Source of the DNA: Chitinophagaceae bacterium
GTDB taxonomy: Bacteria > Bacteroidota > Bacteroidia > Chitinophagales > Chitinophagaceae
Direction of reading: 5' to 3'
Assembly (NCBI GenBank): GCA_947381435.1
Contig: CANCVE010000019.1
Coordinates: forward strand, 1-49,093
DNA length: 49,093 bases
The translations under genes were made by a program, and so were the position numbers. This document shows, piece after piece, positions 1 through 7,583 of the stretch (its first letter is position 1; every line of letters begins with the position of its first letter). The notes beneath the pieces were generated by a model. The model saw only the letters and a program-made list of their open reading frames with translations, was not told the DNA's origin and searched no databases.

Positions 1-73
1 CTAAAGCTGCAATCAATTCTGGTTCGAATATATATTGAAACCTTTCTTTAATATTTACTGATTCAGAAGCCAT
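1..73 (-). CDS. N-terminus of a gene cut by the window edge
   Basis: Only the first 24 codons are present, starting MASESVNIKERFQYIFEPEL and running off the left edge. The short stretch (an aromatic followed by FEPELI and alanine/leucine) resembles the start of Crp/Fnr-type regulators found in this phylum, but 24 residues cannot decide that. It is separated from the ribosomal operon by a terminator, so it is probably its own transcription unit. Confidence 0.4.
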   Translation of the reverse strand, partial: MASESVNIKERFQYIFEPELIAAL

Positions 74-252
74 AACGCCGAAAGTGTTTAACACAAATGA
101 CACTAAGAAGAAACTATGGACACCAAGGTTTAAAGTTGAATTCAAATTGTATTCAAAACAAACTATACTAAATAATCCTTGTGTTTATTATGAAAACCTT
201 TTTGCTCTTAATGGTTAAATAGTCCTGAGTAGCCATTTGATTTATCAACCAC

Positions 253-286
253 AAATAAGAAAGGGGTTGCCTTTATAGACAACCCC
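253..286 (-). terminator. Terminator of the rpmB-rpmG-DUF4295 operon
   Basis: GGGGTTG (263-269) pairs with CAACCCC (280-286) around a 10-base loop. Read on the minus strand, the stem is followed by a T-rich run (complement of 253-262). It lies just after the last gene of the ribosomal operon. Confidence 0.7.
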
Positions 287-310
287 TCCAATATATTATT
301 TAGCAAAAGA

Positions 311-484
311 CTATTTTTCTTCTAAGAAATCCTTAATCTTATCCTTATGGATGATTGCTTCTTTAAAAGTATATGCACCAGTCTTAGGGCTGCGTACAGC
401 CTTAATTACTTTAGTGTAGTTTTTTGCCTCAGCGGCTGCTTTCTGATCTTTTGTCTTAATCGCCGTTTTTGCTGCTTTTGCCAT
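311..484 (-). CDS. DUF4295 small basic protein, ribosome-associated
   Basis: A 57-aa lysine- and alanine-rich protein starting MAKAAKTAIK and ending FLEEK. It matches the DUF4295 family, which in Bacteroidota follows rpmG almost invariably. I recall that a Bacteroidota-specific large-subunit protein called bL38 has been described and that this may be the family, but I cannot verify that here. It starts two bases after the rpmG stop, so it is co-transcribed with rpmB and rpmG. The basic N-terminus and small size fit an rRNA-binding protein. Confidence 0.85.
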   Translation of the reverse strand: MAKAAKTAIKTKDQKAAAEAKNYTKVIKAVRSPKTGAYTFKEAIIHKDKIKDFLEEK

Positions 485-486
485 GA

Positions 487-669
487 TTATTTAATTTCTT
501 TATGAACAGTTACTTTTTTCAAAATTGGGTTAAACTTCTTCAACTCCAAACGTTCTGGATTATTTTTCTTATTTTTCTTAGTGATATAACGGCTTGTACC
601 TGGTTGACCACTTGTTTTGTGCTCGGTACATTCCAAAATCACCTGAACTCTATTGCCTTTCTTTGCCAT
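487..669 (-). CDS. rpmG: 50S ribosomal protein L33 (bL33)
   Basis: A 60-aa basic protein of the usual bL33 length, starting [18 protein letters not shown], with the family features [12 protein letters not shown] and [10 protein letters not shown]. It keeps one cysteine, so it is the form lacking the paired zinc-binding cysteines. It acts in the large ribosomal subunit. It is the middle gene of the rpmB-rpmG-DUF4295 operon, 27 bases after rpmB and two bases before DUF4295. Confidence 0.95.
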   Translation of the reverse strand: MAKKGNRVQVILECTEHKTSGQPGTSRYITKKNKKNNPERLELKKFNPILKKVTVHKEIK

Positions 670-696
670 TGCTATTAATAGTTTGCAGTGTTAAAA

Positions 697-933
697 TTAA
701 ATTTTTTCTCCTTTAGCCCTCAAAAGCTTTACAGTAGCACCCAAACCATTTTTATTGATGGTACGGATAGCTTCGGAAGATACCTTTAGGGTAATCCAAC
801 GGTCTTCTTCAGCATAGAAGAAACGCTTTGTTTGTAAATTAGGCAAGAACCTGCGCTTGGTCTTAATGTTTGAGTGAGAAACACTATTTCCTGTGATTGG
901 CCTCTTACCTGTTACCTGACATACTCTAGACAT
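697..933 (-). CDS. rpmB: 50S ribosomal protein L28 (bL28)
   Basis: A 78-aa protein starting [16 protein letters not shown], typical of bL28, with [16 protein letters not shown] and a basic C-terminus. An in-frame extension to 1038 is possible, but the family start is the ATG at 933 and a promoter lies just upstream of that codon, so 933 is chosen. First gene of the L28/L33/DUF4295 operon. The predicted untranslated leader is only about 15 bases. Confidence 0.96.
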   Translation of the reverse strand: MSRVCQVTGKRPITGNSVSHSNIKTKRRFLPNLQTKRFFYAEEDRWITLKVSSEAIRTINKNGLGATVKLLRAKGEKI

Positions 934-954
934 GATGTAAAAATTTTCGGACGG

Positions 955-984
955 CAAATGTAGGGGTTGGTTTTTGAATAGCAA
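955..984 (-). promoter_or_regulatory. Bacteroidota-type promoter of rpmB
   Basis: On the minus strand TTG (complement of 982-984) is followed after 19 bases by TACATTTG (complement of 955-962), an exact match to the Bacteroidota TAnnTTTG minus-7 box at the usual spacing. It lies just upstream of rpmB. Confidence 0.75.
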
Positions 985-1125
985 TGGATATTTTAAAATA
1001 ATCTTACTTTTTTTCAATGATTTACTTTCCATGTTCAATAAATAGCCTTGCCATGAACTATTAGTTGATAATATTTGTTCTTTTGCCGTTCTTTATACTA
1101 ATATTTTAACACAAAAAAAGTTATC

Positions 1126-1950
1126 ATGAAATTATTCTTTAATTGTCTTTTTGTTTTTTTTAGTTCTATTTCTTTTGGTCAAACACATGAATTAATAAAG
1201 TTGTGGGAGACCGATACCATCTTGAAAACGCCAGAGAGTGCATTACTTTACTTGAAAGGCGATTGCATCTTTGTTTCGAACATAGATGGTAAGGCAAATG
1301 AAAAAGATGGTAAAGGTTCTATTGGCAAAGTGGCTTTTGATGGTAAAGTTTTAGTAACCGATTGGGTGAGCGGACTTAATGCGCCTAAAGGCATGGGTTT
1401 TTATAAAAACAAGCTCTACGTTGCAGACCTTTCTGAAGTGGTGGTAATAGACATTAAAGCTGCTAAAATTATCAAACACATACCTGTGGAAGGTGCAACT
1501 TTCTTGAATGACATTGCCGTTGATAAAAAAGGTACTGTATACGTGAGCGACACAAGAAAGTTTACGGTGCATAAAATAGAGAATGATGTGGCTACACTCT
1601 ACCTAGACAAATTAAAAGGACCAAATGGATTGTTTTGCGACAAAGACATTCTTTACGTATTGGATAAAGGTTCTCTGCTGAGCGTTGATGCACAAAAGAA
1701 GATTACTACTGTGGCTGATGGAATGGAAGCTAGCACAGATGGATTGGAAAAAGTAGTGGATGGAGAGTTTATAGTTACTGCATGGTCGGGTATCTGCTAT
1801 TATGTAAAGGCTGATGGTAGCAAACAGGTATTATTTGACAACAGGGATAAGAAAATTAATAGTGCAGATATTGGTTTTGACCCAAAGAAAAAGATTGTTT
1901 ATGTACCAACATTTTATGGGAATAAGATAGTTGCCTATCAATTGAAATAA
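1126..1950 (+). CDS. Secreted NHL/SMP-30-like beta-propeller protein
   Basis: 274 aa with a signal peptide (about residues 1-18, ending SISFGQ). The body has repeating strands such as APKGMGFYKNKLYVADLS, LNDIAVDKKGTVYVSD and PNGLFCDKDILYVLD, spaced about 40-45 residues as in six-bladed NHL or SMP-30/gluconolactonase propellers. It probably acts in the periplasm or outside the cell. No lactonase active site can be assigned with confidence, so the substrate is unknown. It stands alone and is convergent with the EamA gene. Confidence 0.75.
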   Translation: MKLFFNCLFVFFSSISFGQTHELIKLWETDTILKTPESALLYLKGDCIFVSNIDGKANEKDGKGSIGKVAFDGKVLVTDWVSGLNAPKGMGFYKNKLYVADLSEVVVIDIKAAKIIKHIPVEGATFLNDIAVDKKGTVYVSDTRKFTVHKIENDVATLYLDKLKGPNGLFCDKDILYVLDKGSLLSVDAQKKITTVADGMEASTDGLEKVVDGEFIVTAWSGICYYVKADGSKQVLFDNRDKKINSADIGFDPKKKIVYVPTFYGNKIVAYQLK

Positions 1951-1961
1951 GCTTCATCACT

Positions 1962-2058
1962 GAGAGTCGAAAGTGAAAAGTCGAAAGTTAGAAGTGAAAA
2001 AGTTTACACTTTATTCGGAACTCTGGACTATCGACTTTCGACTCTCAACTTTTCACTC
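1962..2058. repeat. Foldback repeat of TCGAAAGT-type units between convergent genes
   Basis: GAGAGTCGAAAGT on the left is mirrored by ACTTTCGACTCTC on the right, with extra partial copies (AAGTCGAAAGTTAGAAGT) between. It sits exactly between two convergent genes. The same motif family fills 21558-21830. Confidence 0.75.
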
Positions 2059-2934
2059 CTAATGTTTCTTATAATGCAATACCCTTACCATCTGAAAGGC
2101 AACAGATAGTGCTATCAATCCGAAGCCTACATAAAAACTCGCATTCAAGTTTTTGTTTTCTTTAAAAACAATAAAGGCTAGTATAATCCCATAAACAGGT
2201 TCTAGGTTTAAAGTAAGGTTTTGAGTGAAAACCGACTGATGGCGCAAAGCTTTCAGTGATAAATCCATTGCCAACACGGTACAAACCCAACTTAATATTA
2301 AAAGCCAACCCCAATCTAAGGATGTAGGAAAAAGGGATAGGCTAGGGGAGAACTTAAGGTATAAAGGCATCAACAAAGTAAGTATCAGCCAGCCGCCAGA
2401 GATTTCGTATAGCATGATGGTTTTTGACGGCACATCATGTATCAAGCGTTTATTGAGCACACTAAAAGCAACACTCAAAAAGGTGGCAATCATCCCTACA
2501 ATGATTCCTGTTTGATATTTACTGTCAAAATGAAATATTAAATAAATACCTATAATTCCCATTAAGCTAAGGGCAACTTCCTTTATGCTAAACTTGCTAC
2601 CCACTATAAAGGGTTCCATCAAAGCAGTTATTAATCCGCTAGAGGATAGGCAGATGAGTGTAATGGATATATTGGAGACTTTTATTGCCCCATAAAAAAA
2701 CACCCAATGAAGCGCAACGATGCCGCCAATGAGAAATAGTTGCAAACTGGTTTTGGTGGGTAGTTTTTGTAAAGCCCCTTGTTTCCACATTATTAGGAAC
2801 AACGTAATAATAGTAATGAGCATTCTATACCAAACCAATAGTCCTTCGTTAAGGCTTATTAGTCTGCCTAAAACACCTGTGAAGCCCCATAAAAAAACAG
2901 CAACATGAAGTTGTATTAATGAAGTCTTCTTCAT
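2059..2934 (-). CDS. EamA/DMT-family transporter
   Basis: A 291-aa, very hydrophobic protein with about ten predicted membrane segments arranged as two similar halves (roughly residues 5-135 and 145-290), the signature of EamA drug/metabolite transporters. WGFTGVLGRLI near the N-terminus and LNLEPVYGIILAF in the second half are typical. It is an inner-membrane exporter or importer of small metabolites whose substrate cannot be read from sequence. It is about 60 bases upstream of the glycosyltransferase gene on the same strand order. Confidence 0.85.
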   Translation of the reverse strand: MKKTSLIQLHVAVFLWGFTGVLGRLISLNEGLLVWYRMLITIITLFLIMWKQGALQKLPTKTSLQLFLIGGIVALHWVFFYGAIKVSNISITLICLSSSGLITALMEPFIVGSKFSIKEVALSLMGIIGIYLIFHFDSKYQTGIIVGMIATFLSVAFSVLNKRLIHDVPSKTIMLYEISGGWLILTLLMPLYLKFSPSLSLFPTSLDWGWLLILSWVCTVLAMDLSLKALRHQSVFTQNLTLNLEPVYGIILAFIVFKENKNLNASFYVGFGLIALSVAFQMVRVLHYKKH

Positions 2935-2994
2935 TCACGTTTATTTCCAATTGGAGAAAAATCATTTTTGATACGTACCTGTAAGAATGCTTTA

Positions 2995-3744
2995 CTAAAT
3001 GTTCTTAGCCTTAACCTTCTTACTATATTTTTTTGTGAGGCTTAAAAACTGAATCTTTATTACACCCAATACCCCTTCTTTAATAATCCCCTTGCTCATT
3101 TTACTAACACCAATTTCTCTATCAATAAAGGTGATTGGAACTTCTTTTATTTTAAATCCTAGCTTCCAGCAAGCAAATTTCATTTCTATCTGAAAGGCAT
3201 ATCCTACAAAATGAATTGCATCCAGATTAATTGCCTCTAATGCTTTGCGGGAGTAACACATAAACCCTGCAGTAGGGTCATTGATTGGCATCCAGGTAAT
3301 TAGCTTTGTAAATAACGCACCACCTCTCGAATAAAAGTGTCTATCAAATGGCCAGTTTTCTATCTTACCCCCTTTTACATATCGGCTACCTATTGCCACA
3401 TCTGCACCATCTATTGCACAGGCTTTATATAAGTTCTCTAAGTCTTTAGGGTTATGAGAGAAGTCGGCATCCATTTCGAAAATGTAGTCGTATTTGTTTT
3501 CTATTCCCCACTTAAATCCGTGAATGTAAGCTGTTCCCAAGCCTAATTTGCCCTTTCTTTCATTAATAAATAGTTGATTAGGGTATTGCAATGCCAAGTC
3601 TTTTACGATCTGTGCGGTACCATCCGGCGAACCGTCATCGATTATTAAAACATGGTATCCTGCATTCAAATTAAAGACTGCTGCTATTATACGAGAAATG
3701 TTTTCTTTCTCGTTATAGGTAGGAATAATTACTAATTTACTCAA
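2995..3744 (-). CDS. GT2 polyprenol-phosphate mannosyltransferase-like protein
   Basis: 249 aa of the GT-A fold. VIIPTYNEKENI starts the nucleotide-sugar domain, DDGSPDGT (about 36-43) and the metal-binding MDADFSHNP (about 91-99) follow, then GSRY and an FQIEMKF segment. This pattern is that of DPM1-type enzymes, which move a sugar (often mannose) from a nucleotide donor to a polyprenyl phosphate on the inner face of the membrane. No C-terminal membrane anchor is obvious, so it is the single-domain form. The true sugar is inferred only. Confidence 0.88.
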   Translation of the reverse strand: MSKLVIIPTYNEKENISRIIAAVFNLNAGYHVLIIDDGSPDGTAQIVKDLALQYPNQLFINERKGKLGLGTAYIHGFKWGIENKYDYIFEMDADFSHNPKDLENLYKACAIDGADVAIGSRYVKGGKIENWPFDRHFYSRGGALFTKLITWMPINDPTAGFMCYSRKALEAINLDAIHFVGYAFQIEMKFACWKLGFKIKEVPITFIDREIGVSKMSKGIIKEGVLGVIKIQFLSLTKKYSKKVKAKNI

Positions 3745-3832
3745 CGCGATAGTATAAATAGTTTACAATGGCAACAAACTTTTAATAGACATTTTTTGCC
3801 AGAAATAAGTTGCAAAGAATAGAATTATTCCT

Positions 3833-4603
3833 TTATTTCTTCAATAAAGTTCTGTTAAGTATTTCTGTCAACTTCTGTTTTGTATTCAGTGCAAAGTCTC
3901 CTTTCATCATCCAATCGTAGTATTGAGGCTCCTCTTTAAGCACTTGCGCAATAGATTTTCCTTTGTGTTTTCCGAAGTTAAATATCTCTACACCTTTGTC
4001 ATCTTTCACAAAGCGGCGAGCAAAATCTACTATATCATCTTCGCCCGTAAACTTCACAATCGTCTCAACGGTATCTCCCAAATTAGGGTATCTTTCTATT
4101 TGTGCCTCCAATATTTCCCAGGTTGCTGTGGCATCAGCTTCGGCACCATGTGCTCCTTCTAAGTTTTTATTACAATAGAATTTATAGGCTGCACTCAAGG
4201 TACGTTGCTCCATTTGATGAAAGACCTTTTGCACATCTACCATTTTTCTTCCATCAATATTAAAGGGTACACCCGACCTCGAAAACTCTTCAATTAAAAG
4301 GGGTAAATCAAAACGGTTACTATTGTAGCCACCCATATCGCAATTGTCCATGAATTGTTTTAGTTCGTTAGCCACTTGTTTAAAAGTAGGGGCATCTTTT
4401 ACCATTTCGTCGGTAATGCCATGAACATCAGAAGAGGCTTTCGGGATAGGGATAGTAGGATTGATCAACTTACGTTTTATCTGTTGGCTACCATCTACTT
4501 GAATTTTAACGATAGCAATTTCCACTATTCTATCGTTTGTAATATTTATTCCTGTTGTTTCTAGATCTAAGAAAGCAATAGGGCGAGATAATTTTAAATT
4601 CAT
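3833..4603 (-). CDS. DnaQ-type 3'-5' exonuclease with C-terminal DUF3820-like domain
   Basis: 256 aa. The N-terminal DEDD exonuclease domain has FLDLETTG (Asp13, Glu15), a central GGYNSNRFDLPLL motif, and AHGAEADATAT (ExoIII histidine and aspartate, about residue 150). The last 50 residues, starting about FNFGKHKGKSI, match the short domain seen after exonucleases such as ExoX and called DUF3820. Probably a stand-alone DNA or RNA proofreading/repair exonuclease and not the polymerase III epsilon subunit. Confidence 0.85.
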   Translation of the reverse strand: MNLKLSRPIAFLDLETTGINITNDRIVEIAIVKIQVDGSQQIKRKLINPTIPIPKASSDVHGITDEMVKDAPTFKQVANELKQFMDNCDMGGYNSNRFDLPLLIEEFSRSGVPFNIDGRKMVDVQKVFHQMEQRTLSAAYKFYCNKNLEGAHGAEADATATWEILEAQIERYPNLGDTVETIVKFTGEDDIVDFARRFVKDDKGVEIFNFGKHKGKSIAQVLKEEPQYYDWMMKGDFALNTKQKLTEILNRTLLKK

Positions 4604-4644
4604 CTTCTGATAATTAAAGGGGGATTATACAAATAAGTGAGCCG

Positions 4645-4670
4645 CAAAACTAAGTATATACTATCTACAA
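4645..4670 (-). promoter_or_regulatory. Possible promoter of the exonuclease gene
   Basis: On the minus strand TAGTTTTG (complement of 4645-4652) exactly fits TAnnTTTG. A TTG-containing T-run (complement of 4668-4670) lies 15 bases upstream, which is shorter than the usual spacing, so only the minus-7 box is convincing. Confidence 0.45.
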
Positions 4671-4974
4671 AAAACGGGTAGAAACCTTAAAAGAATATTA
4701 TAATTTAATAGCAGGTGTCTGTTTGCCGTTTATTGTAAAACATTGGGATAGTTCTAAGGCTCACTAAGATTCTCTAATAAATATCATATTGTAAGATTGA
4801 TTCTGTCTTATTTATTTAGGATAAAAAGCTTTTGACTGATAAAACTCTCCTATTTTTGATAACAGGCAATAGCTTTAAAGTAGCATAAGGAGGATATAGG
4901 TAAACTTTTTCTTCTTCTTTTGTTTTAGTACTTCTTTGAGTCTTCGAGACTTTGTGGCAAAATAAAATATTAAC
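4671..4974. other. Divergent intergenic region
   Basis: Spacer between the divergent exonuclease and thioesterase genes. I see no coding potential with sensible codon use and no strong repeat. It presumably holds the thioesterase promoter, but no exact TAnnTTTG box was found close to that start. Confidence 0.5.
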
Positions 4975-5496
4975 ATGGAAAAGAAAGCAAGCGAAAGTTT
5001 TATCATTATGAACGAAATGGTGATGCCCAATGATACCAATCATTTTGGCAACCTGATTGGTGGACGATTAATGTATTGGATGGATATTGCAGCGGCCATG
5101 TCTGCCATGAAGCATTCTAACTTGCCTTGCATGACGGCTTCTGTAGATAACCTGAGTTTTAAAACGCCCATCAAGTTGGGCAATATTGTTCATATTGAGG
5201 CTAAGGTTTCGCGCAGCTTCAATACTTCCATGGAGATTCATGTACGTGCTTGGGGCGAAGATCCTTTGAGTAAATATGTTTATGCCAGCAATGAAGCCTA
5301 CTTTACTTTTGTGGCTTTAGACCAAAACAATAACCATAAACCCATTCCTGCACCTTTATTAATTCCAGAAACGGAGGAAGAGATAAAACTATATGAAGGA
5401 GCCTTGCGCAGAAGGCAGCTAAGGCTTGTATTAGCAGGGAAAATGAAAGCCGACGACGCCATAGAATTGAAGGCGTTTTTTAGTAATAATGAGTAG
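4975..5496 (+). CDS. Hotdog-fold acyl-CoA thioesterase (YciA/BACH type)
   Basis: 173 aa with the hallmark NHFGNLIGGRLMYWMDIAAA, in which the Asn and Asp sit on the catalytic hotdog helix, followed by ASVDNLSFKTPIKLGNIV and an EAYFTFVALD strand. This family hydrolyses acyl-CoA to free acid and CoA in the cytoplasm. The C-terminal tail (about 140-173) is charged and helical. It stands alone between a divergent exonuclease and a repeat-rich spacer. Chain-length preference cannot be predicted. Confidence 0.88.
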   Translation: MEKKASESFIIMNEMVMPNDTNHFGNLIGGRLMYWMDIAAAMSAMKHSNLPCMTASVDNLSFKTPIKLGNIVHIEAKVSRSFNTSMEIHVRAWGEDPLSKYVYASNEAYFTFVALDQNNNHKPIPAPLLIPETEEEIKLYEGALRRRQLRLVLAGKMKADDAIELKAFFSNNE

Positions 5497-5851
5497 GGGA
5501 GTAGTTAATTGATAATTTTTAGTTGTCAATTTAGTAAGACATTTCTTGTGTTTCCGTTTCTCCTGCCTATGTTACACTTTTCTGTATATTTCTCCATTAG
5601 ATGTAACAAACAATAATAACTAATTAGCCTTGAGTTCTAAGCAATAATTAATTACCTTTTATATGTTGATTGTAGTACAATAATAAAGCGATTATTACAG
5701 TAAATAAGATTAGCCATTAGCTTTAAGTAACTACAAATAAGGAACTGTTGGTAACCGAATGAGAAAGTAATAGCTCATCTTGTTAGGTTTAGTTTATTGC
5801 TTTCTCCCAATCAAAGGCAATTCACCTATCTCCTGTTTGCCCTTTATTGCC
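5497..5851. other. AT-rich spacer before tandem array
   Basis: No gene is visible. The stretch is AT-rich and ends with degenerate half-units (AAAGGCAATTC, CTGTTTGCC) resembling the arms of the following 43-bp repeats. Confidence 0.5.
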
Positions 5852-5997
5852 CAGAAACGGCAAACAATACCCCTTCCGGTTGCCGCTTTTGACTCAGAAA
5901 CGGCAAACAATTCCCCTTCCGGTTGCCGTTTATGGCTCAGAAACGGCAAACAATACCCCTTCTGGTTGCCGTTTATGACTCAGAAACGGCAACCAGA
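5852..5997. repeat. 43-bp palindromic tandem repeat array (three units plus a partial)
   Basis: Units begin CAGAAACGGCAAACAA at 5852, 5895 and 5938, with a partial fourth at 5981. Each holds an inverted pair AACGGCAA / TTGCCGTT about 15 bases apart, so each unit can fold into a hairpin. The loop contains CCCCTTCCGG. Substitutions between units are few. The array lies about 200 bases upstream of an array-associated protein gene of the same family as the one at 20839. Reading frames through it are by-products of the repeat and are not called as a gene. Confidence 0.9.
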
Positions 5998-6195
5998 AGA
6001 CCTTAAAATCTTTAATTTTTTTCTTTTGAGGAAATATATTTCAAGAAAAAACCTATAAATGTGTCGATATGCGGAAAAATGAGTCGTAAAAGGGGCGTAT
6101 TTACCATCTATTATGATAAAGTGACCCTTGTTTGTTCGTACAGCCCTCAAATCACTTACTTCACCAAGTTGTCATTAAATAAGGCACAGTATATT

Positions 6196-6858
6196 ATGCA
6201 AAGAAAACAAAAAGTTGATAGGAGTTTCATTGGATACTCTCAGGATAAGAAAGTTGCTTTTTATCAAAACCTTCTGGACGAAATGATTCCAGTAAGTACT
6301 CCTTTTCAAAAGCCGCCAGTAGCGTATGCCCTCGTTCAGACACAGCTCGATAAAGTAAAATCGTCTATAAAGTTAGCGCTCACTAAAGCAACCGGAACGG
6401 CCACCGCAGTAGGGGATGCATTCGATATTGTAGATGTTTCGTTTGAGTCACTTGCCGATTACGTGGATAGTGTAGCTCAAGGAAATTCAATCATTATTAT
6501 TTCATCAGGCTTTTTGGCTACTAGCGATACTGCAAATGCGGCTGTAGTAGCAGGAATGCCAGTTATTAGTCATGAATTTATTCAGGCTAGTGGAGAGGCA
6601 GCTTTTAATGTAGTTCCATTGGGAACAGAGGTGACCTATAATTTTATTATCTCCACAGACCTCACTGGATTAAAAAAAGTAGGTAACTTTTATTCCAACC
6701 CAACGTTGGATGCGCAAACATTTTTTGGTTCATCCAAACAGAAACATGTAATAGTAACCGGCCTTCCTAGCAAGGTAGATTTATTTATTGTTTGTTATGC
6801 CACCAATACAGCAGGTAATAGTTTGCTTAGTAATGTACTACCATTTATTTGTAAGTAA
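6196..6858 (+). CDS. Array-associated protein, copy 1: helical N-domain plus Ig/FN3-like C-domain, unknown function
   Basis: 220 aa when started at the ATG at 6196 (MQRKQKVDRSF); an extension to 6061 exists but lacks the family's usual start. Residues about 1-100 look helical and carry ADYVDSVAQGNSIIIISSGF. Residues about 130-220 are beta-rich (HVIVTGLPSKVDLFIVCYAT) and resemble a degenerate fibronectin type III fold. The pattern 'DYVnxxAxGNxIIxxSxG' recurs in the protein at 20839. I recall a Bacteroidota family of about 220-aa proteins annotated only as fibronectin type III proteins with this plan. No signal peptide is seen. No enzymatic residues are recognised. A tandem palindromic array precedes the gene and a terminator follows it. 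Confidence 0.7.
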   Translation: MQRKQKVDRSFIGYSQDKKVAFYQNLLDEMIPVSTPFQKPPVAYALVQTQLDKVKSSIKLALTKATGTATAVGDAFDIVDVSFESLADYVDSVAQGNSIIIISSGFLATSDTANAAVVAGMPVISHEFIQASGEAAFNVVPLGTEVTYNFIISTDLTGLKKVGNFYSNPTLDAQTFFGSSKQKHVIVTGLPSKVDLFIVCYATNTAGNSLLSNVLPFICK

Positions 6859-6892
6859 TAAAGTACTCTCGACAAGTACGCTTTCGACGGCA

Positions 6893-6921
6893 GGCGTCCT
6901 CCAAAAGGGGGCGCTTTTTTT
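6893..6921 (+). terminator. Rho-independent terminator after the copy 1 gene
   Basis: GCGTCCTC pairs with GGGGGCGC (two G-T wobbles) around CAAAA and is followed by seven T's, 35 bases after the stop codon. Confidence 0.75.
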
Positions 6922-7583
6922 ATGCACTATAGTCAAAACTTCGCTCTAGTATTACTGATCAGCTTTTTAGCATAATTGCATTTGTTTAACAACTATAAAA
7001 TACAATCAGAAACGTACACATCGAAAATCAGGGTGTCAGGTTGAGACTGTCGAAACAGGGGTGAGATATTAACCGGTTTGCATTTCGACAAGCTGCTAAT
7101 GACAAGTCTGCAAATGTTTGAAATTCAATAGTGATAATTTAGCCTGTTTGCCCTTCGACAAGCTCAGGGTGACAATCATCGTGATATTCGAAATGAATTT
7201 TTTGTCATTTAAACAAACTTGAGAACACTAATTAATGCCTCAATGTGACAATCAGGTTGATTTTATAAGAAAACAGCAATGCCTTTCTTCAATCTTTTTT
7301 TCATCCTTTCAAACACATTTTAACATTTATCCCAATTTTATTTATAACATTGTAAAACAAAAACAATTAACTGCAAGTAAGCACCTTTGAGAAGGAATAA
7401 GAATTGATTTACCCACTAGCCAAAGTGTTCAGTAAAGCTGATTACTTAGGCTTATTCGTTTTCGCCACGTTGTTGAAGAATATTACTTCGCCGAATGAAG
7501 AATAACAACAACGGAAGTAATCAATTTTTTAGTTAACTATTCCTATGTTGTATTACTGATAACTATTAAGATATCGCAAACGC
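6922..7583. repeat. Non-coding spacer with three degraded CTTCGACAAGCTCAGGGTGAC-type repeats
   Basis: A clean copy, CCCTTCGACAAGCTCAGGGT, starts at 7151. A degenerate copy lies at about 7078-7104 (ATTTCGACAAGCTGC) and an inverted degenerate copy at about 7029-7060 (TGTCAGGTTGAGACTGTCGA). This short foldback repeat is common in many bacterial genomes. The rest of the spacer, including 7260-7580, shows no gene. Confidence 0.65.

Noticed and set aside
3963-4178. Open frames on the plus strand inside the exonuclease gene
   Set aside because: Antisense shadow of a clear DnaQ-type gene, with unlikely amino-acid composition.
5780-6058. 92-codon open frame over the 43-bp array
   Set aside because: It is generated by the repeat itself, has no start signal and no known family; called as a repeat.
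6061-6195. N-terminal extension of the 6196 gene
   Set aside because: The extra 45 residues do not match the paralogue and lie close to the array; the ATG at 6196 is the better start.
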